A DNA stretch of 35,965 nt, taken from the NCBI GenBank assembly GCA_903881565.1, contig CAIRTR010000042.1, positions 1-35,965 on the forward strand, in the 5' to 3' direction. How positions within the stretch are numbered: the first letter of the stretch is position 1; every line of letters starts with the position of its first letter. The notes under the pieces were generated by a model, which saw only the letters and a list, made by a program, of their open reading frames with translations, was not told the origin of the DNA and did no database searches. Source of the DNA: Oligoflexia bacterium (lineage in GTDB: Bacteria; Bdellovibrionota; UBA1018). Both the position numbers and the translations under genes were made by a program. Shown piece by piece: positions 1 through 8,409 of this stretch.

Positions 1-387
1 ATAAGGATCAGCCTTGCGATCAGCCAACACAAAATAGGCGCGAAACAAGGTCTTTATAATCTCCCAGAGACTCAGGGGCATTTTCCGATTTCTTCCCCCT
101 CGCAAAATATAGCGCGCTTTCGAATCCTTATTAACCGGCACAAGATCCAACCCAAGTTCATCACAAAAATCCTGAACCAAAGGAGTGCGCAAAAGCGAAT
201 GCGCTCCCGTTTCAGAAATTCCACGCTCGAGCTGCTGAGTGCGAATAAGCCCCCCCGTTTGAGTCTGAGCCTCAATAAGGGTCACCTCAAAGCCTGCACG
301 ATCCAAATGATAGGCGGCAAGAAGTCCAGAAATTCCAGCACCAACTACGGTCGCTTGACGGACCTCGAAATTGAGGGTTCCCAACAT
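1..387 (-). CDS. hemY: Protoporphyrinogen oxidase (HemY/HemG-type FAD enzyme), partial
   Basis: The first 129 codons of an FAD-dependent amine-oxidase-fold enzyme; the gene continues past the left edge of the window. A Rossmann dinucleotide motif (VVGAGISGLLAAYHL, about residues 14-28) is followed by the acidic residue ending beta-2 (LIEA, E39) and the TGGLIRT stretch typical of protoporphyrinogen oxidases. Family knowledge: oxidises protoporphyrinogen IX to protoporphyrin IX, the step before ferrochelatase. The ATG at 387 has an excellent ribosome site, AGGAG, that overlaps the TAG stop of hemN, so translation is probably coupled. It is the last visible gene of the heme operon. A related FAD oxidoreductase such as a phytoene desaturase is possible from the N-terminus alone, but the operon context strongly favours heme synthesis. 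Confidence 0.85.
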   Translation of the reverse strand, partial: MLGTLNFEVRQATVVGAGISGLLAAYHLDRAGFEVTLIEAQTQTGGLIRTQQLERGISETGAHSLLRTPLVQDFCDELGLDLVPVNKDSKARYILRGGRNRKMPLSLWEIIKTLFRAYFVLADRKADPY

Positions 388-395
388 AAATTCTC

Positions 396-1778
396 CTAAA
401 TTGTTCGGCTAAAAAGCTTTGTCGACGGCGCCTTGCGGGTCAGTCGAGCATCAAAAGCCATGCAGATGTTACGCAAGAAGGGAATCCCCGCGGGCTTCAC
501 AACACACGAGCGCGCCCCTACTTCCATCAATCCGTCACGCACAAATTCTGAAAGCCGATCCGTTACAGACTCCAAATAGGGCGTTTGAAGGGAGGAATCC
601 GACCAATCCGTCTTAAAACGAGTCATGATATTGAGAATATGCCGTCTCAAAACCTTGTCTTCTTCGTCTAAAACATGTCCACGATGAATCGGGAGCTCCC
701 CTTTTTCAACGCGAGCCATGTAGGTTTCCACTAATTTTTCATTCTGAGAAAACACATCCCAGCTATCACCAATGGACGAAACGCCCAACCCAATCAAGGG
801 AGCCACTTGCCGTGAAATATATCCCATGAAGTTACGATGAAGCTTCCCTTCCACACACGATTTCCAAAGCGAATCACTCTCCAAGGCAAAGTGATCCATC
901 CCGATTTCGCGATAGCCGTTTTCAGCTAAAAGCCTGCGGCCTGTTTCATAAAGAGCACGCTTGGCATCCGGATTTGGCAGATCATCTTCTGTAAACCTGC
1001 GCTGACCTGGCTTAATCCATGGGACATGTGCATAGCCATAAAATGCAATGCGATCCGGGCGCAAGCGACACACGATCTCCATCGTATCTTCAATGCTCTT
1101 AACCGTTTGAAAAGGCAGACCATAAATCAAATCGTAATTGACCCCCGTAAACCCAAGCTCGCGCGCATCATCCGTCACGCGACGCACTTCTTCTTCAGAC
1201 TGGACTCGATGAACAATGTCCTGAACTTTAGGATCAAAATCCTGAATCCCCAGACTGATGCGCTTAAACCCAAACTTACGGAAAACCTCAATCTGCTCTT
1301 TACTTGTTACACGCGGATCCGCTTCAAAAGAAAATTCATGCTCTGTGGTTCCCTTAACCTTGGAGAACAATCCATCCAACAAAATTTCTAATTCGGCGGG
1401 CTCTAAGAAGGTCGGCGTGCCTCCACCCATATGAAACTCAGTCAAACTCACTGACGGACCCGAACCACCCAGTCTCCCTAAGCGGTTCAGCGTGTAATCC
1501 CACTCCTTGATCAAGGTCTTGATGTAAGGCTCGACTACACCGCGGCTCCGGGTCACTCGCGTGTTACACCCGCAATAGGTGCACAGCGCGCGACAAAATG
1601 GAATATGCACGTAAAGCGCCGCGCCCACTCCCTTATGTTCATTCTCCTCAAGGGAGCGCGCCACACTGGAGATCCATTGATCTTCGGTCGGACTGGTTTC
1701 CCAATAAGGCACGGTGGGATAACTCGTGTAGCGAGGGCCCGGGACATTATATTTTTCTAACAGTTGGGAAATATTCAT
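396..1778 (-). CDS. hemN: Oxygen-independent coproporphyrinogen III oxidase (radical SAM)
   Basis: 460 residues, the full length of bacterial HemN. The radical-SAM cluster motif CRALCTYCGC places cysteines at 62, 66, 69 and 71, the same numbering as the E. coli enzyme, preceded by the HIPF motif; MGGGTPTFL follows near residue 117, and the C-terminal HemN domain is present. Family knowledge: uses two SAM molecules to decarboxylate the propionates of coproporphyrinogen III to protoporphyrinogen IX in the cytoplasm without oxygen. Its ATG overlaps the hemE stop by 4 nt (ATGA), indicating translational coupling, and hemY follows after 8 nt. The N-terminal YNVPGPRYTSYPT stretch is typical of true HemN rather than HemW. 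Confidence 0.96.
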   Translation of the reverse strand: MNISQLLEKYNVPGPRYTSYPTVPYWETSPTEDQWISSVARSLEENEHKGVGAALYVHIPFCRALCTYCGCNTRVTRSRGVVEPYIKTLIKEWDYTLNRLGRLGGSGPSVSLTEFHMGGGTPTFLEPAELEILLDGLFSKVKGTTEHEFSFEADPRVTSKEQIEVFRKFGFKRISLGIQDFDPKVQDIVHRVQSEEEVRRVTDDARELGFTGVNYDLIYGLPFQTVKSIEDTMEIVCRLRPDRIAFYGYAHVPWIKPGQRRFTEDDLPNPDAKRALYETGRRLLAENGYREIGMDHFALESDSLWKSCVEGKLHRNFMGYISRQVAPLIGLGVSSIGDSWDVFSQNEKLVETYMARVEKGELPIHRGHVLDEEDKVLRRHILNIMTRFKTDWSDSSLQTPYLESVTDRLSEFVRDGLMEVGARSCVVKPAGIPFLRNICMAFDARLTRKAPSTKLFSRTI

Positions 1779-2818
1779 TTGAACATCTCACGCTGAAGAC
1801 GAAGGAAAAGTCTTACGTTTTCTTCTGGCGTCTTCGGCAGCACACCATGCCCCAATCCACAAATCCAGCCCTTGCGCATTTCAGGACCTAATTCCAGTAC
1901 GGCGGTAAATCTCTCGCGCAATTTTTGTTCAAGTTCCGCCGCAGGCAAAAACAGCCAGTGCGGATCGATATTGCCCTGAATCGCCCATTCTTTACCAAAT
2001 TCGCGGAGTACTTCGACCAAGTCCTGATTCCAATCGACGCCCAAGACTTCAAAAGGCAAGCCGCGAAGCGCTCTCCAGTATTCGGGAGTCGTTTTCTTGG
2101 AGTAATAAATAATCGGTGTATCCGGACACTGTTTCCGTACCGCTTCCATCAAGCGTTTCAGTTCGGGCACAATATGTGCGCGATAGACGGCGGGATCAAA
2201 TTCTCCAGCACAGGTATCAAAGATCGCCACGGCATCAGCACCTGAGCGGGCCTGCATCACCATGTTTGCGACCAAAAGATCATGAATCTTGTCAATAAAA
2301 GCGTGGTAGCGGCCGTCGTGAATTCCGGCCCGAGCCGAATCCAAGACACCTTGGTGACTCCCCTCAACGGCGTAACAAAAGAGGGTGAGTGGCGCGCCGA
2401 CAAAACCTAGCAGCGCTTTCTCGGGAGAGAGTTCTTTACGAATCAAGGCCATCGCTTCGCCCTGATAACTCAGTTCTTTGACCTTCTCGGCTCCGCCCGT
2501 GAGCTTCTCCGCATCTTTTACGCTATGGAGATGCCAATCCAACTTTGGGCCCTCATCGTATTTCAAGCCCATGCCCATCACTTCCAATGGAAACAAAATA
2601 TCCGAAAACAGAATCGCGGCATCGAAGTCAAAATCGCGAATCGGACCCATGGTCGTCTCACAAGCAATCTTGGGAAGTTTGCAAAGCTCAATGAACGTGA
2701 AATTCTTCTTCAGCGCCTGATAATGCGCGTGATAGCGCCCCGCCTGCCGCATGAACCAAACCGGCGGGCGCGAAGTGTTTCGGTGATAAACGGCCTCTAG
2801 CAATAGTTTCTTCTGCAT
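1775..2818 (-). CDS. hemE: Uroporphyrinogen decarboxylase
   Basis: 347 residues, normal family length. The signature PVWFMRQAGRY at about residues 19-29 supplies the substrate-binding arginines, and FSDILFP near residue 71 contains the conserved aspartate; the GNIDPHWL and GLGHGVLPKTPEENV stretches are further family hallmarks. Family knowledge: removes four acetate carboxyls from uroporphyrinogen III to give coproporphyrinogen III. A good ribosome site (AGAGGA) precedes the ATG. It starts 11 nt after the response-regulator stop and overlaps hemN by 4 nt, so it belongs to the same minus-strand unit. Confidence 0.97.
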   Translation of the reverse strand: MQKKLLLEAVYHRNTSRPPVWFMRQAGRYHAHYQALKKNFTFIELCKLPKIACETTMGPIRDFDFDAAILFSDILFPLEVMGMGLKYDEGPKLDWHLHSVKDAEKLTGGAEKVKELSYQGEAMALIRKELSPEKALLGFVGAPLTLFCYAVEGSHQGVLDSARAGIHDGRYHAFIDKIHDLLVANMVMQARSGADAVAIFDTCAGEFDPAVYRAHIVPELKRLMEAVRKQCPDTPIIYYSKKTTPEYWRALRGLPFEVLGVDWNQDLVEVLREFGKEWAIQGNIDPHWLFLPAAELEQKLRERFTAVLELGPEMRKGWICGLGHGVLPKTPEENVRLFLRLQREMFK

Positions 2819-2829
2819 AAATTATCCTC

Positions 2830-3573
2830 TCATTCCATTAACTGATATCCGACTCCGCGCACACTGCGAATGACTTGCGGATTTTCGGGATCGATCTCTA
2901 CAAAACGCCTCAGTCTCATGACAAAGTTATCAATCGTGCGTGGACTCGGAAACTCATTCTCCGACCACACATGATTCAAAATTTCATCGCGGCTCACCAC
3001 TTTTCCCCGCCGCTCAACCAGTAATTTGAGCAGCGCACACTCCTTATGAGTCAAGGGATTGGTCGTAGCTCCCACGCGCGCTTCAAAGCGTGAAAAAGAA
3101 ACAACGGCTTCTCCCACCTTCACTTCATCCGTCTGGCTCTCAGGCGCTTGCGAAAGGTAGCGCGCCCGCTTCAGCCCATTTTGAATACGAAGAAGGAGTT
3201 CCTTATAATGAAAGGGCTTCACCACGTAGTCTTCAGCTCCCAGCTCCAAGCCCCGCACACGATCTTCGGGGTTCCCATGGGCGGTAAGAAAAATCAGCGC
3301 CGCCCCAGGCTGTGACTTGCGAATCTCCTTTGCCACGTCAAAACCTGTCCCATCCGGGAGGGTGACATCCAAGAGCGCAAGTTCAAATTTCCGCTGAGAA
3401 ATCTCAAGCCGCGCCTCGCCGACGGTTTGGGCCCACGCAATCTCAAAGCCCTCTTTGCCCAAGCGCTCAACCAGCGTCAGGCCCACATTACGCTCATCTT
3501 CCAAAACTAAAATGCGAGCGGTGTTTTTCTCAGACACTTGCTTCACCGCCCTTGAATCGAAGACGGGCTTCAA
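2830..3573 (-). CDS. OmpR/PhoB-family response regulator within the heme operon
   Basis: 247 residues with an N-terminal receiver (about residues 20-132) and a C-terminal OmpR-type winged helix. The acidic pocket LEDE, phosphoacceptor ALLDVTLPD (D69), the TAHG switch residue and VVKPF (K119) are all intact, so it should be phosphorylatable. The C-terminal domain carries the usual LTHKECALLKLL and GVGYQL landmarks. It overlaps the upstream kinase gene by about 44 nt if the ATG at 3573 is used. A GTG at 3537 would trim this to 8 nt and remove a 12-residue tail before the receiver fold, so the start is uncertain. Sitting between hemL and hemE, it may regulate this operon, but no target is shown by the sequence. 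Confidence 0.93.
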   Translation of the reverse strand: MKPVFDSRAVKQVSEKNTARILVLEDERNVGLTLVERLGKEGFEIAWAQTVGEARLEISQRKFELALLDVTLPDGTGFDVAKEIRKSQPGAALIFLTAHGNPEDRVRGLELGAEDYVVKPFHYKELLLRIQNGLKRARYLSQAPESQTDEVKVGEAVVSFSRFEARVGATTNPLTHKECALLKLLVERRGKVVSRDEILNHVWSENEFPSPRTIDNFVMRLRRFVEIDPENPQVIRSVRGVGYQLME

Positions 3574-4486
3574 AACCAGCGCCTCCGGTGACTACCGGCC
3601 CAAAAGCGGCACTCCCGCCCATGCGTTTCATCAAAACGCGGATTAAATACAGGCCAACGCCTGCGCCCTGCGAAGTAGCGCCTTTTTGAAACAGCTCACC
3701 CAAGTCCTGCGCCCGACCACTCACGCCTTTGCCGTTGTCCCTAAAACTGATTTCAACATAGGCGCCCTTCTTTGAAGACGACACCTCGATTTGAAGCTGC
3801 TCTTGCTTTGAATGCCGATGCGCATTCTCGATAAGATTTCTGAAAATGATCTGAAGAGCGCCCGGATCGGCTTCGATTGAAAAATCTTCAAGCTTCAAAC
3901 TAAACTTCCCGCGATTTGATGTCTCACTCCGAGTAGCCAAAAAATGCGCAAGCCACCCTTTGATCTGAAGTGGCTGAGGATAAAGAACGCCACCACCTTC
4001 GACGCGTGCCAACTCCAAAGTCGTCTCAACCTGGCTCTCCATCCGAGCAGTATCCTCCAAAAGCCTCGCAAGGACATCCTTCTGGGAAGGATCTTCGGCA
4101 ATGGATTCAGCCTGCAGGCGAATACTCGTCAGGGGTGTTCGCAATTCGTGAGTCAGAGAGGCGAAAAAAGCGTGAATGGATCGGGCCCGCAACTGATCAC
4201 GCCAATAAAGCCAAAACATTACGGCCGTTCCGACAAGGAGCAACCCCATGTAGGTTGTCGATTCCCACTGAATCATCCGCTGCATTTTGGCCCAATGCTC
4301 TTGCGCATTTCCTGCGCCCATTCCGGCGTAGGATTCGAGCTGCGCGATTCGACGCGCTTGCGAATTAACGAGCCTGGCCCACCATCCTCCCAGCATGAAG
4401 ACAAAGCAAAACCAAACAAGCTGAACACCGAGTATGATCTTCATTCGCCTGTTTGATGCTGAGAGAAGGCCAACTTGTTTCTTCAT
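3530..4486 (-). CDS. Sensor histidine kinase, partner of the adjacent regulator
   Basis: 318 residues. Two membrane segments (about residues 17-38 and 79-96) flank a short periplasmic loop of roughly 40 residues with no recognisable sensor domain. HisKA follows with the H-box SLTHELRTPLTSIR (H113), then an HATPase domain with the N-box NLIENAHRHSK, G1 FRDNGKG and G2 GAGVGLYLI. Every catalytic landmark is present, so it should be an active kinase. There is no HAMP domain. It starts 10 nt after the hemL stop and overlaps the regulator, so the pair is translated as part of the heme operon. An internal ATG at 4444 (MKIILG) is an alternative start. The stimulus is unknown; the small loop suggests a membrane or redox cue, or a partner protein. 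Confidence 0.92.
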   Translation of the reverse strand: MKKQVGLLSASNRRMKIILGVQLVWFCFVFMLGGWWARLVNSQARRIAQLESYAGMGAGNAQEHWAKMQRMIQWESTTYMGLLLVGTAVMFWLYWRDQLRARSIHAFFASLTHELRTPLTSIRLQAESIAEDPSQKDVLARLLEDTARMESQVETTLELARVEGGGVLYPQPLQIKGWLAHFLATRSETSNRGKFSLKLEDFSIEADPGALQIIFRNLIENAHRHSKQEQLQIEVSSSKKGAYVEISFRDNGKGVSGRAQDLGELFQKGATSQGAGVGLYLIRVLMKRMGGSAAFGPVVTGGAGFEARLRFKGGEASV

Positions 4487-4496
4487 ATTTACTAAA

Positions 4497-5783
4497 TCAG
4501 ACCTCCGAAAAAGCTTTCTTGAATTTTTCTAAGTGCTCATCCGTATGCGCAGTGGACATAAAAGAAACCTCATAGCCACTCGGAGCCAAGTAGATCCCCT
4601 TCTCCAAGAAGGCGTGAAACGACTTAGCGTATCGTTCTTTTTGCGTTGCTGGCGTCTGCTCAGGCGTGCGAACAAAACCATCGGGGGTTTTGACGTCGCC
4701 CAAGATCGACCAAAAGATCGAGCCATAGTTCTGAACTTTAAGCGCAATTCCACGATCACGTGCGATGGATTCTAAGTTTCGCGCCAACTTCTCGGTCCGC
4801 TCTTCAAGCTTCTTATACGGATTCTCGCGCTTAAGCTTCTTGAGCATCGCAATCCCCGCACACATCGCTACAGGGTTGGCGCTCAAAGTTCCGGCCTGGT
4901 ATACGGGGCCCGCCGGCGCAACCATATCCATCAAATCCGCACGTCCGCCGTATGCTCCGACAGGAAACCCGCCGCCGATCACTTTGCCATAAGTCACCAG
5001 ATCAGGACGCAGTCCCGTGCGTTCCGCCATTCCGCCAAACGCCACTCGAAAGCCGGTGATCACTTCGTCAAAAATCACGAGACTCCCCGCTGCGCGCGCC
5101 AAGCGACAAAGCTCCGACAAAAAGTTATCTCTTTGCAAAAGCAGACCATTATTAGCAGGAATCCCCTCGACGATCACCGCCGCGATATCTTTGCCATGCA
5201 TTGAAAAAGCAGATTCCACGGCCTTCAAATCATCCAGCGGAACCACAATCGTTTCAGAGGCCACACCATCGGAAACCCCTGCGCTATCAGGAGAAGCCAT
5301 CTCGGCAAGACCCGATCCTGCACGCACGAGCATCGAATCCACATGGCCATGATAGCAGCCATCAAATTTCAAAATCTTGTTTCGCTTCGTCGCTCCACGA
5401 GCAAGGCGCAAAGCAGCCATCACCGCTTCGGTGCCTGAATTCACAAAACGAACCTTCTGTACCCAAGGCAGCGCGCCCGTCATGAGCTCGGCAAGCTCCA
5501 ATGAATAGGGCTCTGCCGTTCCATAGGACCAGCCACGCCCAAGAGCACCGTGAACAGCTTCAGCGATCTCTTCATCTTGATGACCAAAAAGCATCGGGCC
5601 CCAAGACATACAAAAATCAAGGTAGCGATTGCCATCCACATCAAGGAGCTCAGCGCCCTTTGCGGATTGAATAAAGCGAGGAGTTCCACCCACACCACGA
5701 AAACCGCGGACCGGCGAATGCACACCGCCTGGGGAAACTTTTTTTGCTCTCTCAAACATCTGCTCTGATTGTTTTATCGCCAT
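4497..5783 (-). CDS. hemL: Glutamate-1-semialdehyde 2,1-aminomutase
   Basis: 428 residues, the usual length for this class-III PLP aminotransferase. The N-terminus carries SPGGVHSPVRGF, typical of HemL. VNSGTEAVMAALRLAR binds the cofactor phosphate, VIFDEVITGFR (D239) contacts the pyridine nitrogen, and TYGKVIGGG places the PLP lysine at 267, close to K265 of E. coli. Family knowledge: converts glutamate-1-semialdehyde to 5-aminolevulinate, the second C5-pathway step after HemA. The ATG has a GGAGGG ribosome site and lies 35 nt after hemB. The gene order HemA to HemL shows the organism uses the C5 route, not ALA synthase. Confidence 0.97.
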   Translation of the reverse strand: MAIKQSEQMFERAKKVSPGGVHSPVRGFRGVGGTPRFIQSAKGAELLDVDGNRYLDFCMSWGPMLFGHQDEEIAEAVHGALGRGWSYGTAEPYSLELAELMTGALPWVQKVRFVNSGTEAVMAALRLARGATKRNKILKFDGCYHGHVDSMLVRAGSGLAEMASPDSAGVSDGVASETIVVPLDDLKAVESAFSMHGKDIAAVIVEGIPANNGLLLQRDNFLSELCRLARAAGSLVIFDEVITGFRVAFGGMAERTGLRPDLVTYGKVIGGGFPVGAYGGRADLMDMVAPAGPVYQAGTLSANPVAMCAGIAMLKKLKRENPYKKLEERTEKLARNLESIARDRGIALKVQNYGSIFWSILGDVKTPDGFVRTPEQTPATQKERYAKSFHAFLEKGIYLAPSGYEVSFMSTAHTDEHLEKFKKAFSEV

Positions 5784-5818
5784 AATCCCTCCATATAACC
5801 TCTCGGTAATTTTCCGGC

Positions 5819-6847
5819 CTATTTACTGACTTTGATCCACTCTTGCGCAAACCGTGCGCCGTACGTAATCACCATCGAAGCGCCCGCTCGAAAAAATGCC
5901 GTCCACGCTTCAACATGGGCCGCCGGTCCCTGCATCAAGCCTTGCTGTGCCAAGACTTCGATTGCGGCAAATTCACCACTGACTTCGTACACCGCCCATG
6001 GCTTTGGAATTTCCTTGGATAAATGCGCCAGGACATCCAGATAGGGCATCCCGGGCTTGACCATCAAAATATCTGCACCCTCTTCAGCGTCCCGTAAAGA
6101 ACTCAAATAGGCATCTTTAGGCGAGGCTGGATCGATTTGATAAGTCGCACGATCCTTCAGCATCGCCTTGCCCACAGCGCCCTTAGGAGCCGAATCCGCG
6201 GCTAAACGAAACGGTCCGTAGAACTTCGAGTGAAACTTCGCCGAATAACTCATGAGCAAAGTTTTTTCCAAACTCGTGTCATCTAAAGCGCATCGAATCG
6301 CCCCGATCCGACCATCCATCATATCACTGGGTGCCACACAATCCGCTCCGGCCTGAGCATAGGTCACCGCCGCTCTGGCTAATTGCTGCACGGTCGCATC
6401 GTTTTCGACATGATCGCCTTCGGCGCTTAGGATTCCGCATTGACCATGCTCGGTAGAAGAGCAGAGGCAAACATCTACAGCCAACCAAAGATCAGAGCCA
6501 AACTGTCGTTTCAACGACTCAATGGCTTTGGCTGTAAAGCTAAAATCAAAGTTATTGAGATCCTTTTTAGCAGGCACGCCAAATAGCAGAAGCTTGTTCA
6601 CTCCGACCTTCAAGTCGGCTTCGGTTTGGCGCAACAAGGTTTCAGGCGTTTCACGATAAGTGCCTGTAAGTCCCGGCACGACTTCACGGCTTGAAATTCC
6701 ATCCACGACAAAACAAGGCTGAATGAGTTGTTCGACACCAAAATGAACTTCGCGAACAAGATCTCGCGTGAGGGGATTTTGTCTCAGTCTTCGCAACCCA
6801 AGCCCAGCGCCATAGCCTTCTACATTTACTTTTAACTTCTGATCCAT
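5819..6847 (-). CDS. hemB: Delta-aminolevulinic acid dehydratase (porphobilinogen synthase)
   Basis: 342 residues from the ATG at 6847, chosen because AGGAG lies 8 nt upstream; a GTG at 6856 is the longer alternative. The zinc-binding cysteine motif DVCLCSSTEHGQCG is complete (C127, C129, C137), marking the Zn-dependent class, and the two Schiff-base lysines are in SYSAKFHSKFYGPF (K203) and ILMVKPGMPYLD (K264). Family knowledge: condenses two 5-aminolevulinate molecules to porphobilinogen. The start overlaps the end of the hemC-hemD gene by 16 nt, consistent with coupled translation. Confidence 0.97.
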   Translation of the reverse strand: MDQKLKVNVEGYGAGLGLRRLRQNPLTRDLVREVHFGVEQLIQPCFVVDGISSREVVPGLTGTYRETPETLLRQTEADLKVGVNKLLLFGVPAKKDLNNFDFSFTAKAIESLKRQFGSDLWLAVDVCLCSSTEHGQCGILSAEGDHVENDATVQQLARAAVTYAQAGADCVAPSDMMDGRIGAIRCALDDTSLEKTLLMSYSAKFHSKFYGPFRLAADSAPKGAVGKAMLKDRATYQIDPASPKDAYLSSLRDAEEGADILMVKPGMPYLDVLAHLSKEIPKPWAVYEVSGEFAAIEVLAQQGLMQGPAAHVEAWTAFFRAGASMVITYGARFAQEWIKVSK

Positions 6848-8388
6848 TTTTTCCACTCCTCTAACGACGGGAACAAAACAGGACTAATTCCCTGTGACTT
6901 GAGAAACTGCGCTGTTTTTCCAGGTCCACAAGCATGCTCGGCCGTCGGCGAAACAAACGCTTTGTAACGCTCATATTGGGAACCGCTCCCCCAATAAAGA
7001 TGAGTCGCTTTTTCGAGTTCTGGCACATTCTGTAGATCAGCCTTAGGAACGCGGTAAGTGGCTATTGCAGTAGCTCCCGTCGCAACATCATTCCACGGTT
7101 CTAGCGCGTCTTCGTGTGTGAGTACAACCCAGTCTTTTTTTGTATCAAAAGCAGGCAGCCCCAAAACGGCGGGAGCCATCAGCTGTTTGCCATATTCAAT
7201 TCCAAATCCTTCGGTACAACCTTCAACCCAGATTCCGCGAGCCGCAAGTTGCTGCCAGGTACGAACACCCGGAACCCAAACACGCCCACTTTGAACGACA
7301 CTCACAAATCCATCACTGAGTGCCCGTGTATGGGCGATGAAAAAAGAACGCCCCTTATAAGGAGTGGGATCGAGATGATCAATCGGCGAAGGAGCAGCCT
7401 TGGATCGGCTCTCTGTACTCTCCCAGGCGACCACAGCTTTACCGCCTGGTGCTTTAGGTGAAGCAGGAACTTTCCAACGAGCTTCATCGACAAACTCGCC
7501 ATTGGATTTTCGACCCCGAATATAGAGTACCGTTCCGAGTCCCTCGAAGGTTGCAGCTGACGCCCCAAACTTTTGATGACAACCGCCACCCCAATCCGCC
7601 AGGATTTGTCGCTCCATCTCAACTTGATCCACCGAAGCCGAATCTTGAAGTTTTGATACCGCCGCAATCACGTGCTGATCTTGCTTGCGACATTCAATGG
7701 CTAATGCGCCCTGGCCTGGGGCTGTCGGGTTTTCGCGCAACGGGAGAACCATCCAGCGAAGCCCTGAAAGCAGGCGCTGAAGTTCGGGCCCACCTGCGGA
7801 ATCTCGTGACAGTCGAATCAACCCAGCTAACGCGAGCACCACGCCATCCAAATGTCGTTCGGATCCTTCGGTTTCATGCACGCGACCTAGACGCGTGTTC
7901 ACATTGCCCCGAAGTTCAACGAGGTCAACCTGAGGCGCGGTCTTGCCAAAATGGGGAAGCGTCTTTTCCAAGAACGCGGGCAGATTCTCTTTTCGTCTCG
8001 GAGAAGAAGTTCCGATTCGAATCTTCTCTCCGGACTCGAGCTTCTGCATCACGCGTGGGCCATAGAGAATCACGTCGCGTGAATTCTCTCGCTTAGGAGT
8101 GGCGACATTCATGAATTCTGTGGGGCGCTCTAGACTTAAATCCTTAAGCGAATGAACCGTAAAATCTACGGCGCCCGTTCGCAAAGCCGCATCGAGTTCT
8201 GCGACAAAAAATTCTTTACCTTCGATTGATTGAAGTGAAACGTCGAGAATTTTATCACCACGCGTATCAATTCCAACCAGTTCAACTTTTGCCCCTGGAT
8301 TTAAGCGCTCAACTTCGCGAGCAACCCAAGAACTTTGCGCCCATGCAAGTAGGGAACGACGAGTACCAAGCTTCAATGAGAGAGTCAT
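6832..8388 (-). CDS. hemCD: Fused hydroxymethylbilane synthase / uroporphyrinogen-III synthase
   Basis: 518 residues, about 200 longer than a normal HemC. Residues 1-310 are porphobilinogen deaminase: LGTRRSLLAWAQS at the N-terminus, catalytic aspartate in VHSLKDL (D83), IGTSSPRRK, ELRGNVNTRL, PAPGQG-like TAPGQGALAIE, and the dipyrromethane-cofactor cysteine in GGGCHQKFG (C270). Residues about 345-518 resemble HemD: a RGIWVEGCTEGFG segment and a C-terminal HACGPGKTAQFLKSQG like the HemD 'GPxTAxxLxxxG' element. The HemD half is the weaker assignment because that family is poorly conserved. No separate hemD is visible in the window, which supports the fusion. Together the halves would turn porphobilinogen into uroporphyrinogen III without releasing the unstable linear tetrapyrrole. 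Confidence 0.88.
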   Translation of the reverse strand: MTLSLKLGTRRSLLAWAQSSWVAREVERLNPGAKVELVGIDTRGDKILDVSLQSIEGKEFFVAELDAALRTGAVDFTVHSLKDLSLERPTEFMNVATPKRENSRDVILYGPRVMQKLESGEKIRIGTSSPRRKENLPAFLEKTLPHFGKTAPQVDLVELRGNVNTRLGRVHETEGSERHLDGVVLALAGLIRLSRDSAGGPELQRLLSGLRWMVLPLRENPTAPGQGALAIECRKQDQHVIAAVSKLQDSASVDQVEMERQILADWGGGCHQKFGASAATFEGLGTVLYIRGRKSNGEFVDEARWKVPASPKAPGGKAVVAWESTESRSKAAPSPIDHLDPTPYKGRSFFIAHTRALSDGFVSVVQSGRVWVPGVRTWQQLAARGIWVEGCTEGFGIEYGKQLMAPAVLGLPAFDTKKDWVVLTHEDALEPWNDVATGATAIATYRVPKADLQNVPELEKATHLYWGSGSQYERYKAFVSPTAEHACGPGKTAQFLKSQGISPVLFPSLEEWKKWIRS

Positions 8389-8409
8389 AGTGTTCCTGCT
8401 TTATCAGAA

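Noticed and set aside
3944-4456. 170-codon plus-strand frame opposite the histidine kinase
   Set aside because: The kinase has all its boxes on the other strand; this frame shows no domain.
7458-8096. 212-codon plus-strand frame opposite hemC-hemD
   Set aside because: Fully antisense to a gene with clear catalytic motifs; Arg/Pro/Ser-rich shadow composition and no recognisable domain.
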